Both the position numbers and the translations under genes were made by a program. A DNA stretch of 28,218 nucleotides, taken from the IMG/VR virus record IMGVR_UViG_3300044511_000147, positions 1-28,218 of that record. One strand, given 5' to 3'. This document shows, one piece after another, positions 1-7,135 of the stretch. Positions within the stretch are counted from its first letter, which is position 1. Every line of letters starts with the position of its first letter. Source of the DNA: a virus. The notes beneath the pieces are model-generated. The model saw nothing but the letters and a program-made list of their open reading frames with translations. It searched no databases and was not told the origin of the DNA.

Positions 1-393
1 ATTGTCCTCACAATAAGAAGAGTAGGTTGGATACTGTCCTTCTAGTGCCAACGTAGCGAGTTCGTCACGCCAATCGCGGAGAGGTAGAAACCTCCGCGAC
101 ATCTTGACCAACAAATCGTACCCGCTAGCGTCTGCCCAGCGGAGCCCCCTGACGAACACAGACAAGTCACCGTGAAAGTGACCGAGCGGCCTGTCGGAAG
201 TGCAAAAAGAAACCCCATATTGGTCACACAAATCTTGCAGTTGTGTTACGCCGCTGCAATCATCGTGGACCAATATGGGTATATCCGGGTAGAGTTGCTT
301 CGCTGTTTCGAGATGCAGGTGAATGTATGGGGCGGTTCCACTCGTTCCAATCACCAGCCCGACCTTCGGCCTGCACTCGAACAGCTTAGACAT
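1..393 (-). CDS. Putative glycosyltransferase, partial (C-terminus beyond left edge)
   Basis: The reading frame is open from an ATG at 393 to base 1, so the C-terminus is missing. The visible 131 residues begin MSKLFECRPKVGLVIGTSG, then have a short DD pair (HDDCSG, near residue 45) after a predicted beta strand, and later DLLVKMSRRFLP. This pattern (a Rossmann-like start, a DD motif, then a 'yD.lvK.SRRf.P' segment) resembles GT-A-fold glycosyltransferases found in large phages, which is an inference from motif shape. The start overlaps the stop of the MazG-like gene by 8 bases, and AAGGGAAGA precedes it, so the two are probably translated together. The donor and acceptor cannot be guessed. 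Confidence 0.6.
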   Translation of the reverse strand, partial: MSKLFECRPKVGLVIGTSGTAPYIHLHLETAKQLYPDIPILVHDDCSGVTQLQDLCDQYGVSFCTSDRPLGHFHGDLSVFVRGLRWADASGYDLLVKMSRRFLPLRDWRDELATLALEGQYPTYSSYCEDN

Positions 394-991
394 TCTTCCC
401 TTGTTCCTTGAGCATGAATTCCTCCGTCGTGAACTGAAGGCCCTTATAGCGGACACTCAGCTTCTCGACGTTGAGGTCGATGCACGTCTGTAAATGAACT
501 CCACACACATCCCGCGCCACCGTCTCGGCGGCGAAGAGCACGTCTGACAACATTCCGATCATCTTGAACTTGGCATCCTCGTCGAACGGCTTGCCGTGGT
601 AGAGAAGCTTCTTCACCGTATCAGCGACGAGGCCGCAACGGTACATGAGTTGGTTGTAAGCCGCATCGAGGAAGGCCACATTGGGTTCATCTGTGATCTC
701 GATGTACTCGGGCAGCATCGCCCGGAATGAGCCCTTGACGACGTTGCCAGCGCCAAAGGCGACATACCAGATGATGTCGCCGAGTTCATTCAGGAGCTTG
801 TGACGGTGAGCGTCCGACAACACGCCAGCGTGCTTGATGTCGGCGACCAGTTGGGCGATCTCGCCAGCCTCGCCGCCCAGACCGAGGCCCATCGTACCCA
901 TCTTCGTCTTGTCGTTCTCCATCGAGTCCTTTGACCCAAGTTGGGTAACGAAGGTGACATACCCTTCCGGGGTGGTGAAATCAGTTGACAT
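386..991 (-). CDS. MazG-like nucleotide pyrophosphohydrolase
   Basis: This 201-residue protein has the metal-binding signature of all-alpha MazG-type NTP pyrophosphatases: E41-A-G-E44 in GGEAGEIAQLV, then E69-L-G-D72 in NELGDIIWYV. The family hydrolyses (d)NTPs to monophosphates and pyrophosphate. Phage members are thought to clean up nucleotide pools or alter (p)ppGpp signalling. The frame is open further upstream, but the start at 991 (MSTDFTTPEG) is preceded by AAGGAG at good spacing, while the upstream extension is low-complexity and overlaps the neighbouring gene. It lies beside a dCMP deaminase, which fits a nucleotide-metabolism role. Confident for the family, less so for the substrate. 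Confidence 0.85.
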   Translation of the reverse strand: MSTDFTTPEGYVTFVTQLGSKDSMENDKTKMGTMGLGLGGEAGEIAQLVADIKHAGVLSDAHRHKLLNELGDIIWYVAFGAGNVVKGSFRAMLPEYIEITDEPNVAFLDAAYNQLMYRCGLVADTVKKLLYHGKPFDEDAKFKMIGMLSDVLFAAETVARDVCGVHLQTCIDLNVEKLSVRYKGLQFTTEEFMLKEQGKNV

Positions 992-1001
992 CCTTGTCTC
1001 C

Positions 1002-1214
1002 TTAGAATCCGTAGAATCGCCAGTCGAGGACCGGCTCCGAGTGGCCCAGAAAGGCATACAACAGTCCCAGCAAGCGCCGCACGTCACGAGTCCGTGGTTC
1101 AACAGGTTCATACTGCCGAAGCATGGATCGTGCGTGCAGCTTCTTAACCGCAAGCGGGAACTCTGGGTCATTGAGGAACTGCTTGAATTTATCTGCGAGC
1201 GTTAGGGTTTCCAC
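1002..1214 (-). CDS. Small hypothetical protein
   Basis: A 70-residue frame starts at GTG 1214, overlapping the end of the dCMP deaminase gene by 13 bases, and ends 10 bases before the MazG-like start. It fills exactly the gap between these two genes, which favours a real, translationally coupled gene. The protein is rich in Arg, Leu and Phe (KFKQFLNDPEF, then RDVRRLLGLLYAFLGH), likely helical, and has no motif I recognise. No clear ribosome binding site precedes the GTG. Confidence 0.55.
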   Translation of the reverse strand: METLTLADKFKQFLNDPEFPLAVKKLHARSMLRQYEPVEPRTRDVRRLLGLLYAFLGHSEPVLDWRFYGF

Positions 1215-1705
1215 AGTTGTCCATTGAACCGGATCTCGGGTCCATTTAATACAGTGGACACAAGCACGGTTTCTACCCCAGCTTCCTCGAACATGACAAA
1301 AGCGTGAGCAATGGATTCTTTCCAGTGGTCAGGGGTCTGGTCGAACATGCGCTTGTGGCCGACGACCTTAGTTATCCCCGCCCCGATGATAGCTCGGGCA
1401 CAATCGGCACATGCGAACCACGGAACGAACATCGTCATCCCGGTGGTCCTGACACCCCGCCGCAGGGCCTCGTGGAGCACATTCCGTTCGGCGTGCTCGA
1501 TGAAGTTGTACTTGAGCGGACGTTCGAGTCGCTCAGGCTTGTTCGAGACACCGTTGGGGAACGTGTTGCACGCCTCCACGTAGTCCTCAAAACCCAAGTG
1601 ATAAAAAGGAATCACCGCTCCGTTCTGGGTCGATGGGTCCGGGCTCTCCGTCGCTTTCTTGTATGCTTGGAGGAGAAACTCCTCGTCGGTTTTGAAAAGC
1701 GGCAT
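1202..1705 (-). CDS. Deoxycytidylate (dCMP) deaminase family protein
   Basis: This 167-residue zinc-dependent deaminase would convert dCMP to dUMP, feeding thymidylate synthase. The motifs are clear: the N-terminal DPSTQNGAVI strand, H71-A-E73 (zinc ligand and catalytic Glu) in EHAERN, and C99-A-D-C102 in PWFACADC as the other zinc ligands. Length matches the family. The start at 1705 is fixed by the family's usual distance to the DPST motif. With ThyA (19986-20924) and DHFR (16577-17197) in the same window, a dTMP synthesis route is nearly complete. The substrate could be cytidine or another cytosine derivative, but phage relatives of this size are mostly dCMP deaminases. Confidence 0.9.
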   Translation of the reverse strand: MPLFKTDEEFLLQAYKKATESPDPSTQNGAVIPFYHLGFEDYVEACNTFPNGVSNKPERLERPLKYNFIEHAERNVLHEALRRGVRTTGMTMFVPWFACADCARAIIGAGITKVVGHKRMFDQTPDHWKESIAHAFVMFEEAGVETVLVSTVLNGPEIRFNGQLWKP

Positions 1706-1889
1706 AGTCTACTTCAATCTCCTTCATGACTTCACTGTGTATGGAGACGACTCGGCGCTCTCCATCCTCTGCTTCGGCAGCTATGTGCCCCACAGCCGAG
1801 TACCAACCACGGACTGTCCACATCTTATTGTCCAGTTGAAACCGGTCGTCGATGCGTAAGACCGTGGCTGGCACCCTGCTTAACAGCAC
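1587..1889 (-). CDS. Hypothetical protein, compact beta-rich
   Basis: The longest frame here begins inside the upstream membrane-protein gene, but a GTG at 1889 sits right after that gene's stop, and GGAGG overlapping the stop gives a strong ribosome binding site. From there the product is 100 residues. Its first two thirds look like a real fold (DDRFQLDNKMWTVRGWYSAVG, then alternating acidic and hydrophobic stretches). The last 39 codons overlap the dCMP deaminase gene by 119 bases and are Pro/Ser/Gly rich, so the tail may be little more than read-through. I do not recognise the family. Confidence 0.5.
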   Translation of the reverse strand: MLLSRVPATVLRIDDRFQLDNKMWTVRGWYSAVGHIAAEAEDGERRVVSIHSEVMKEIEVDYAAFQNRRGVSPPSIQESDGEPGPIDPERSGDSFLSLGF

Positions 1890-1890
1890 G

Positions 1891-3099
1891 TTAGCCTCCG
1901 AACAGGAAGTATTGCGGATGCGTCTTGATGAACAGACCCATCCCGTACAAGAGACCGCCGAGGCCCAGCAAGGACCATGCCCAGCCGACGCCTTTCCACG
2001 GCAACTCGTAGTATTTTTCCAAGATGTACAGGCAGAAGAACGTGCCGCCGAAGCCAAGCAACGCCGTCATGCCGAACACCGTGCCGAAATAGAAGGCCGA
2101 AAGACCTGATACAAGGACCACGCCCTGCATCATCCAGTACAACGGCCAACGGGTTCTCTTCCATCCATTCTCGTCCCGTTCCCATGTGTAGTAGCGGCAC
2201 GCCAGACACAAGATGCCGAGGTAGTACACGAAGCTTCCCATGAAATTCATGCCCTCTCGGAACACAGCGATCTGTGTGGCGGCTGCTCCTGTCACAGTGA
2301 ACAAGATGTGAGCAGACAACATTAGGCCAGCGGCAAACGTCGCACGAGGGATTAAGTCCTCACGGTCGAAACCAATGTAAACGACCCCCGGCAGGTGTCC
2401 GCAGATAAAGCCGAGCGCCGACAGCGCTGCCATGACCGACATGAAGCCTAAGACGTGACTGCCGAAGCAGACCGCTAAGATGCCCCATACGATCATGAGC
2501 ATGGCAGACGGCACTTCATATCTGTTGCTCTCGCTCCCGTGCAGTTTACACGTCAACACCGTGGCCCCGAGGAACCCGAAAGCCGCTGGCATCAAAACTG
2601 CGAGTTGCCAGTCTGGGCTTACGTTTGTTGCGCTCCACGCGAGGACCGAGAAGCCGAGCCAGAGGATAACCTCCCACGCCACACCCGGAACCATTAAGAT
2701 AAGGGCGAGGAAGTAGTGGCCGAAGAGCCAGATGGCCGCTGTCCCGGCGAACACGATGCCTAGCACCCAAAGACAGTTGGTGAATGTCACCAATCCTTTG
2801 AACTGCTCCCACGGTGTCGGCGGTGCGTTGCCTCCACCAGTAAGAAGCACCAGTTCGTCGTAGGTACTTGCCCTGCCGCCACTGGTCGTCTTCACTTGGT
2901 CCAGCAAGGACTTCATCAGCTTGCCATCCTTGTCCACGTCGAAACCGTCGAGTCGCAATTGCTCGACCATCTCGATGTCGCGGCGTAGTGTGACCAGCCG
3001 GTTCAAGTCCTGTATATTGCCGGGAGGAGGTTGAGCCGCAGGTTGATCCTGCGGGTCCGCCCCCAACGCGAGGGCGGCTAGTAGAATGATCGTGTTCAT
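1891..3099 (-). CDS. Polytopic inner-membrane protein with N-terminal signal/soluble region
   Basis: The 402-residue protein starts MNTIILLAALALGADPQ, a short signal-like hydrophobic stretch. A soluble region of about 90 residues follows, with a Pro/Gln linker, a helical part and DVDKDGKL, which resembles an EF-hand loop but lacks the usual acidic residue at position 12. From about residue 105 there are roughly ten hydrophobic segments rich in Gly, Leu and Trp. The ATG overlaps the preceding stop as ATGA, so it is coupled to the acetyltransferase gene. Such a large membrane protein is unusual for a phage. The family is not recognised; it may have been taken from the host. Confidence 0.8.
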   Translation of the reverse strand: MNTIILLAALALGADPQDQPAAQPPPGNIQDLNRLVTLRRDIEMVEQLRLDGFDVDKDGKLMKSLLDQVKTTSGGRASTYDELVLLTGGGNAPPTPWEQFKGLVTFTNCLWVLGIVFAGTAAIWLFGHYFLALILMVPGVAWEVILWLGFSVLAWSATNVSPDWQLAVLMPAAFGFLGATVLTCKLHGSESNRYEVPSAMLMIVWGILAVCFGSHVLGFMSVMAALSALGFICGHLPGVVYIGFDREDLIPRATFAAGLMLSAHILFTVTGAAATQIAVFREGMNFMGSFVYYLGILCLACRYYTWERDENGWKRTRWPLYWMMQGVVLVSGLSAFYFGTVFGMTALLGFGGTFFCLYILEKYYELPWKGVGWAWSLLGLGGLLYGMGLFIKTHPQYFLFGG

Positions 3100-3611
3100 A
3101 GAACTCTCTCTTTCTTCAATCCTGCCCCACATCTTACAATTGGCTCGGCATCAAAGCCGTAGACCATTTCAAATGCGTCCTCGCCGGTGTCTTCGTAAAA
3201 GTTACGATGCACATCCACGGCGAGAAACTTCTGGGACCGGAAGAACTTCTGGGCTGTGAGATTAGTCTCCCTTAGACAAAGGGAAATCTCAGTACGCCGG
3301 TGGTTTGATAGTTTGCTCTTCAGCTTGTTGACCATCTGCACCCCGATCCAACGGTTGCGATAGCCCGGATGGACCGCCATGTTCAAGACCTCAAGCCTCT
3401 CCTTGTGAAGCTCGTAGATCATGAACCCCAAGACTCTCTCTTGTGACTCGGCGACCATGCCGATGCAGTTTCGTTGTCTGAGACACTTGAGAAAGTCTTC
3501 TTCACTCCACGGACTCTCGAAGGAGCCCTGTTCGATCTGAATGACTTCTGGCATGTCCCTCCTGATCATCCAGCGGATGTGGATGTTCAGGTACTTGTTA
3601 TCTGGGTGCAT
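3096..3611 (-). CDS. RimI-like GNAT N-acetyltransferase
   Basis: 171 residues with the GNAT layout. SFESPWSEEDF near residue 30 is typical of RimI-type N-alpha-acetyltransferases. VLGFMIYEL is strand beta4, LEVLNMAVHPGYRNRWIGVQMV contains the acetyl-CoA-binding R/Q-x-x-G-x-G/A-like loop in a degenerate form (YRNRWIG), and LCLRETNLTAQKFFRSQKF is the usual end of the fold. RimI acetylates the N-terminus of ribosomal protein S18; phage relatives may modify other proteins. The start at 3611 has AAGGAG at good spacing. It lies directly downstream of the truncated dnaE gene (16 bases) and overlaps the membrane protein gene. Confidence 0.85.
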   Translation of the reverse strand: MHPDNKYLNIHIRWMIRRDMPEVIQIEQGSFESPWSEEDFLKCLRQRNCIGMVAESQERVLGFMIYELHKERLEVLNMAVHPGYRNRWIGVQMVNKLKSKLSNHRRTEISLCLRETNLTAQKFFRSQKFLAVDVHRNFYEDTGEDAFEMVYGFDAEPIVRCGAGLKKERVL

Positions 3612-3627
3612 GAAGAAACTCCTTCTT

Positions 3628-5007
3628 CTATGCGTCAATGTCCTCGTGAGGAACTGGCTGGATCGTATGCCGGAACTTCGTCTGCTTGCCGCCACGCGCG
3701 GGGCTCAAGAACCGGCTGAAACGAAGATCATGAAGGATTGGGTCCAGATCATGCAGACGCAGACAGTAGGCCAGCAATGACCCGCACACCGATCCACGGC
3801 CCGGCCCGACACCATAAACCATGTCGAAGCCGAGATGCTTTTGACAGTAATCCCGCGCCTCGTCCACCATCATCTTCTGGATGAGGAAGTAAGACGCGAA
3901 CCCCTTCTCTGTGACGAGATCGTACTCTTCCCTGATGCGTTTCACATACTTGGGTTCCTTCGGACAGTGGCGTGCGAGGAATCCCTTCTTGATCTCATCC
4001 CACAAAATAGCTTCTGCATCGGGGATGCGAGGGAGCTTGATCTCCCGGTCAAATTGCACACCTTTGGAGAACTCGGCCAACTTGACCGTGTTCGACTTGG
4101 CAATCTTGAATAACTCGTAGTCGATGGTGTCGTGGTAGTCCTTCTCCCACTTCTCATTGAGTTCCTCCTCCGACTTGAGCCACAGATTGGCGTCCTGCAA
4201 CTCGAACAAGTCGTCGGCGTCCCCGGAGTCGATCATCGCTTGGATGTCGGCGAGGGTGCGCTTGTTCTGCTGCATGAGCATGAGCCGCTGGTTGTGGCTG
4301 TGCTCTTTCTGACAGTAGTGGCAGTCTTGGGTGAGGATGAGGGGGAGGCCATACTTCGAGTGAGCTTTCAGTAAAAAAGTATCGTAAGGCTTCTGCATCT
4401 TCCAGTCGAGCATCATCAGTTCGAGGTAAAACTTATCCCCGAACATCGCCATGTACTTTTCGATCATGGCGAAACCAGCAGCATCGTCGAACTGGCTGTT
4501 GCCCATGAAGGCATTGGCGATCTCGCTGTTGCCGCAGGTGCTCGTGAAGATGATGCCTTCCTTGTACTGCTGAAGGACTTCGTGGTTGACTCGCGGCCTA
4601 CGGTAGTACCCATGAATCCACGCCCATGACGTAAGACGGACGAGGTTCGAGTAGCCTTGAAGGTTGTAGGCAATGGCGAGCAAGTGATGGGATTTGTCGA
4701 ACTTCTTCTGGGTGGCTTCGTCTCCGAGATTCTTACGAAACTCGGCAGACTCGTTGCGGTTAGCCACCTTCGGCTGCATGGGGTTGACGTACAACTCGCA
4801 GCCGAAGAGCGGAAAGAGTTTGTGCCGTTCGCATTCGGCAATCTGTTGGGGGACGGCCCCCATGACACCGTGATCGGTGATACAGAGATACTTTTGGTTG
4901 ATCTCTTTCATGCGCTCGGCGTACTCATCGACGCGAGCAAAACCGTCCAACAAAGAGAAGTCCGAGTGGCGGTGCAGATGTTCAAAACCTGTGACGGGGT
5001 GTTGCAT
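3628..5007 (-). CDS. dnaE: DNA polymerase III alpha subunit (DnaE), N-terminal part only
   Basis: 459 residues covering the PHP domain and the beginning of the palm of a C-family polymerase. PHP motifs are HLHRHSDFSLLDG near residue 10, ITDHG near 43 and LTQDCHYC near 230. The palm begins with GVGPGRGSVCGSLLAYCL near 405, matching the GPGRGS motif of DnaE, followed by LDPILHDLRFSRFLSPAR. The protein then stops at HEDIDA, the place where intact DnaE has PDxDxDF with the first catalytic aspartates. Full-length DnaE is over 1100 residues, so thumb, fingers and most catalytic palm are missing. The next gene downstream is an acetyltransferase, not the rest of dnaE. No intein-like start is visible at the end. 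A strong GGAAGGGAAGG lies before the ATG. Confidence 0.9.
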   Translation of the reverse strand: MQHPVTGFEHLHRHSDFSLLDGFARVDEYAERMKEINQKYLCITDHGVMGAVPQQIAECERHKLFPLFGCELYVNPMQPKVANRNESAEFRKNLGDEATQKKFDKSHHLLAIAYNLQGYSNLVRLTSWAWIHGYYRRPRVNHEVLQQYKEGIIFTSTCGNSEIANAFMGNSQFDDAAGFAMIEKYMAMFGDKFYLELMMLDWKMQKPYDTFLLKAHSKYGLPLILTQDCHYCQKEHSHNQRLMLMQQNKRTLADIQAMIDSGDADDLFELQDANLWLKSEEELNEKWEKDYHDTIDYELFKIAKSNTVKLAEFSKGVQFDREIKLPRIPDAEAILWDEIKKGFLARHCPKEPKYVKRIREEYDLVTEKGFASYFLIQKMMVDEARDYCQKHLGFDMVYGVGPGRGSVCGSLLAYCLRLHDLDPILHDLRFSRFLSPARGGKQTKFRHTIQPVPHEDIDA

Positions 5008-5070
5008 GGCCTTCCCTTCCTGTAAGAAAGGCTCATTGTGCGCCGGAACGGGTTTCTGGTCAAGGCGTCT

Positions 5071-5745
5071 TTACGCGCCCCTTAAGGAATGGACATCTGG
5101 GTACTTGCGGGAGCCGAGGACGGCATCAGTCAATCCGTAAAATACAGCTTCCCCAGAATCCACGTACCAATCGACTTCTTTCTTAATTTTCTTGTCGAAA
5201 AAATCGTAGGCTGTCTTAACGGTCGCCGACTTCTTCTTCTTGAAGAACTCACCGTTGATCGCGCGGTTGGCGAAGATCTCCAGCATCCGCTTGCAAGCGT
5301 TGATCTGACGCTGAGCATCGTTCTTGAAAGCGAAGGGGTGCTGCTCGCCACCGTAGGCCCAGCCGTGGTGCATCATGAAGTGACAGTCAGGCATCATGAT
5401 CCGCAGGTTCGCGGACTGGAACACGATGCCGCTCATAGAAGATGCTTGTGCATAGGCAAGCATCGTAATCCGAGATCGAGCGAACTCGATTGAGTTGAAG
5501 ATCGCCATGCCGTTGTCCCAACACCCGCCAATGGAATGCAAGTGAACAAGGATGGGGCTGTGGGGCTCTAAGTCTAAGATGTGAAGATTCTTGATGAATG
5601 TCGTCGCTTGCCGGTACTCCACGCCCGGCTCGTTCGATTCGTCTTCACAGTTCGCATAATGCGAATGCAAATAGATGTCCCTCGTTGAGAGATTGACATT
5701 GTGGTCATGAACTTCTGCTAGAACCTGTTCCTTTGCCCGCTTCAT
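5071..5745 (-). CDS. ClpP-like serine protease
   Basis: 224 residues with the ClpP/crotonase fold signature: HLHSIGGCWDNGMAIFNSI, then AQASSMSGIVFQSA with likely nucleophile Ser103, IMMPDCHFMMHHG with His126, and VDWYVDSGEAVFYGLTDAVL with likely Asp192. The triad order Ser-His-Asp matches ClpP. The start at 5745 (MKRAKEQ) is preceded by GGGAGG; the frame extends 12 codons further without a comparable site. Phage ClpP-like enzymes often mature the head, but some act like host ClpP. The gene is divergent from the leader-bearing protein at 5802, 56 bases away. A run of lysines (KKKKSATVK) near residue 170 is unusual. Confidence 0.85.
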   Translation of the reverse strand: MKRAKEQVLAEVHDHNVNLSTRDIYLHSHYANCEDESNEPGVEYRQATTFIKNLHILDLEPHSPILVHLHSIGGCWDNGMAIFNSIEFARSRITMLAYAQASSMSGIVFQSANLRIMMPDCHFMMHHGWAYGGEQHPFAFKNDAQRQINACKRMLEIFANRAINGEFFKKKKSATVKTAYDFFDKKIKKEVDWYVDSGEAVFYGLTDAVLGSRKYPDVHSLRGA

Positions 5746-5789
5746 GGTGGCCTCCCTCAAAAATGGTGTGAAAACGCTCATTACTTAAG

Positions 5790-5796
5790 ATAGATA
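5790..5796 (+). promoter_or_regulatory. Candidate late-type promoter box, ATAGATA
   Basis: ATAGATA lies 5 bases before the ATG at 5802, and no Shine-Dalgarno sequence is visible. The nine bases TAGATATTC are identical to those before the start at 13915. By analogy with T4-type late promoters (TATAAATA, start site a few bases downstream), transcription would begin at or next to the start codon. This is inference from position and similarity. Confidence 0.5.
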
Positions 5797-5801
5797 TTCC
5801 C

Positions 5802-6275
5802 ATGAAGTTCAGGAATTGGATGGAGGCCGAAGCCAGCATGGGCTCGAACATGCCCGACCTACTTGGGTCGATGCCTCCTAATAGGGGCACAGATACCCCC
5901 GCTTCAGATGAAGTGAAACGGACGGGCCTTCAACCACAGGTGGATGCGCAAGAAATCCACACAAAACAGAAGGACGAACAGGATAAGATCCTCGCCATCG
6001 ACGCCAGCATCGAGCGGCTCGACAAGGAAATCCCCAACGGCAAGGATGAGAAGACCCCGAAGGTTAATAAGTTCCGCGAGCTTTGGGACAAGCTGAAAGA
6101 GAAATGGGACCAATTGAAGATGGACGCCTCGGACTCCGATCAGGAGCCAGACGGCGACGGGGGCTTAGGCGATGCCCAAGACCCCGGTTATACCGATACA
6201 ATGCGGCAGTACCCGAATATGGTCCCCGCTCAGCAGAACTTGCCAGCGGGACCGGGCACGTTCGGCATGTCCTAA
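5802..6275 (+). CDS. Leader-bearing protein, possible head-internal cargo
   Basis: 157 residues starting MKFRNWMEAEASMG. The F-[KR]-x-[FW]-[LM] pattern followed by a hydrophobic-x-Glu site matches the leaders of four other proteins in this window and resembles the T4 internal-protein leader (MKTYQEFIAEA). After the leader come a Pro/Gly-rich segment, a charged helical stretch at about residues 50-105 (QKDEQDKILAIDASIERLDKEI, then ELWDKLKEKWDQLK) that looks like a coiled coil, and an acidic, Gly/Pro-rich tail. There is no Shine-Dalgarno site; ATAGATA lies 5 bases upstream. The stop overlaps the stop of the opposite-strand gene at 6272. Function is not established; virion packaging is inferred. 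Confidence 0.75.
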   Translation: MKFRNWMEAEASMGSNMPDLLGSMPPNRGTDTPASDEVKRTGLQPQVDAQEIHTKQKDEQDKILAIDASIERLDKEIPNGKDEKTPKVNKFRELWDKLKEKWDQLKMDASDSDQEPDGDGGLGDAQDPGYTDTMRQYPNMVPAQQNLPAGPGTFGMS

Positions 6276-6892
6276 GCAGCCGCTTTAGCGTCCAACCCTA
6301 GCTGGAGCTTGTACGCCTGCCTTAATGTCCGATAGCAAAGGCCGTCCGTATCCCAATTCTGACGAACCCAAACATCTTGATTCGGACCAGTCACCGACCA
6401 ACCCCGTTCTTTTAGAAAATCAGGTATCTTGTCGGATTCGTCCTTCTTGGCCTGACGAAGTTCCTTGTTCAAGGTGACGATGGCCTCCTCGATTGTCACA
6501 GAAGCTTCGCGGCCCTTGCGCCAACCCTTCTGGGTCAGCTTCCACTCATGGAGCAGGAGTTTGCGGGTCCACTTGTCATAGAGCCGGACCTGTTCCTTGT
6601 CAGCAGCGCGTTGCTTCTTGGCGTTGATTCGGCTCTGTCGGGCTTCGACCTTCGCGCATTTGCGTGCTCGCTTCTCTTCCGTCCGCTCGGCGTTCATCCG
6701 GGCGACTTCTTCGTCCGAGACATAGGTGACTGGTAGGTCCAACTGAGCCAGCCGGTGCTTGCGCTCGGCGCGGGCCTTGCGGTAGGCTTGACGCGATTCC
6801 TTCTTCGCCTTGAGAACGGCGGCTTGCAGACGCATCCGCTCCCACACCTTCGGGTGTACGACGAACGGCTTCTTTACTTTCTTCTTTGCCAT
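6272..6892 (-). CDS. Highly basic, helical hypothetical protein
   Basis: 206 residues, beginning MAKKKVKKPF, with a very high Lys/Arg content and an extended helix over about residues 15-130 (repeated Ala/Arg/Lys/Glu), probably a coiled coil. The C-terminal part (about 135-206) looks globular: EEAIVTLNKELRQAKKD, KERGWSV, DGLCYRTLRQAYKLQLG. Charge suggests nucleic-acid binding, but no named domain is visible. AGGAG precedes the ATG at good spacing. It is the last gene of the prkA-yeaH-spoVR array, 9 bases after the preceding gene, and meets the plus-strand gene at 5802-6275 with both stop codons sharing the bases CTAA. Confidence 0.75.
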   Translation of the reverse strand: MAKKKVKKPFVVHPKVWERMRLQAAVLKAKKESRQAYRKARAERKHRLAQLDLPVTYVSDEEVARMNAERTEEKRARKCAKVEARQSRINAKKQRAADKEQVRLYDKWTRKLLLHEWKLTQKGWRKGREASVTIEEAIVTLNKELRQAKKDESDKIPDFLKERGWSVTGPNQDVWVRQNWDTDGLCYRTLRQAYKLQLGLDAKAAA

Positions 6893-6901
6893 GAGAGGCT
6901 C

Positions 6902-7135
6902 CTATTCTGTAACCCGGACCCTCACCCCAAACGGGTAGAGCCAGTGCCATGTCTGTTCATCTTCGCAAGAGTCGATACCCTTCACTAAGATCTCGCCGTC
7001 GATTGCTTCTAAGTAAGTGCCATCAGGGATGTACTTGAAGTCCCTGTATGGACACAACATCAACACCCTTCGATTTACCGGCTTCTGATATGGTTTCCAG
7101 CCACGTTCCAGAAGGGTGCTGTAGTCGAATGTCAT
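6902..7135 (-). CDS. Small hypothetical protein downstream of spoVR
   Basis: 77 residues, MTFDYSTLLERGWKPYQKP and so on, with several Tyr/Trp and a beta-like pattern (DGTYLEAIDGEILVKGID). Its ATG overlaps the spoVR stop as ATGA, so translation is coupled. The compact composition and fit between spoVR and the basic protein gene support a real gene. No family is recognised. The many aromatic residues and the Asp/Glu-rich centre (DSCEDEQTWHW) are the only notable features. Confidence 0.7.
   Translation of the reverse strand: MTFDYSTLLERGWKPYQKPVNRRVLMLCPYRDFKYIPDGTYLEAIDGEILVKGIDSCEDEQTWHWLYPFGVRVRVTE

Noticed and set aside
3628-3700. Intein or split-intein at the end of the dnaE fragment
   Set aside because: No intein-like first residue or block A motif follows the palm; the frame simply ends and a normal gene with its own ribosome binding site follows.
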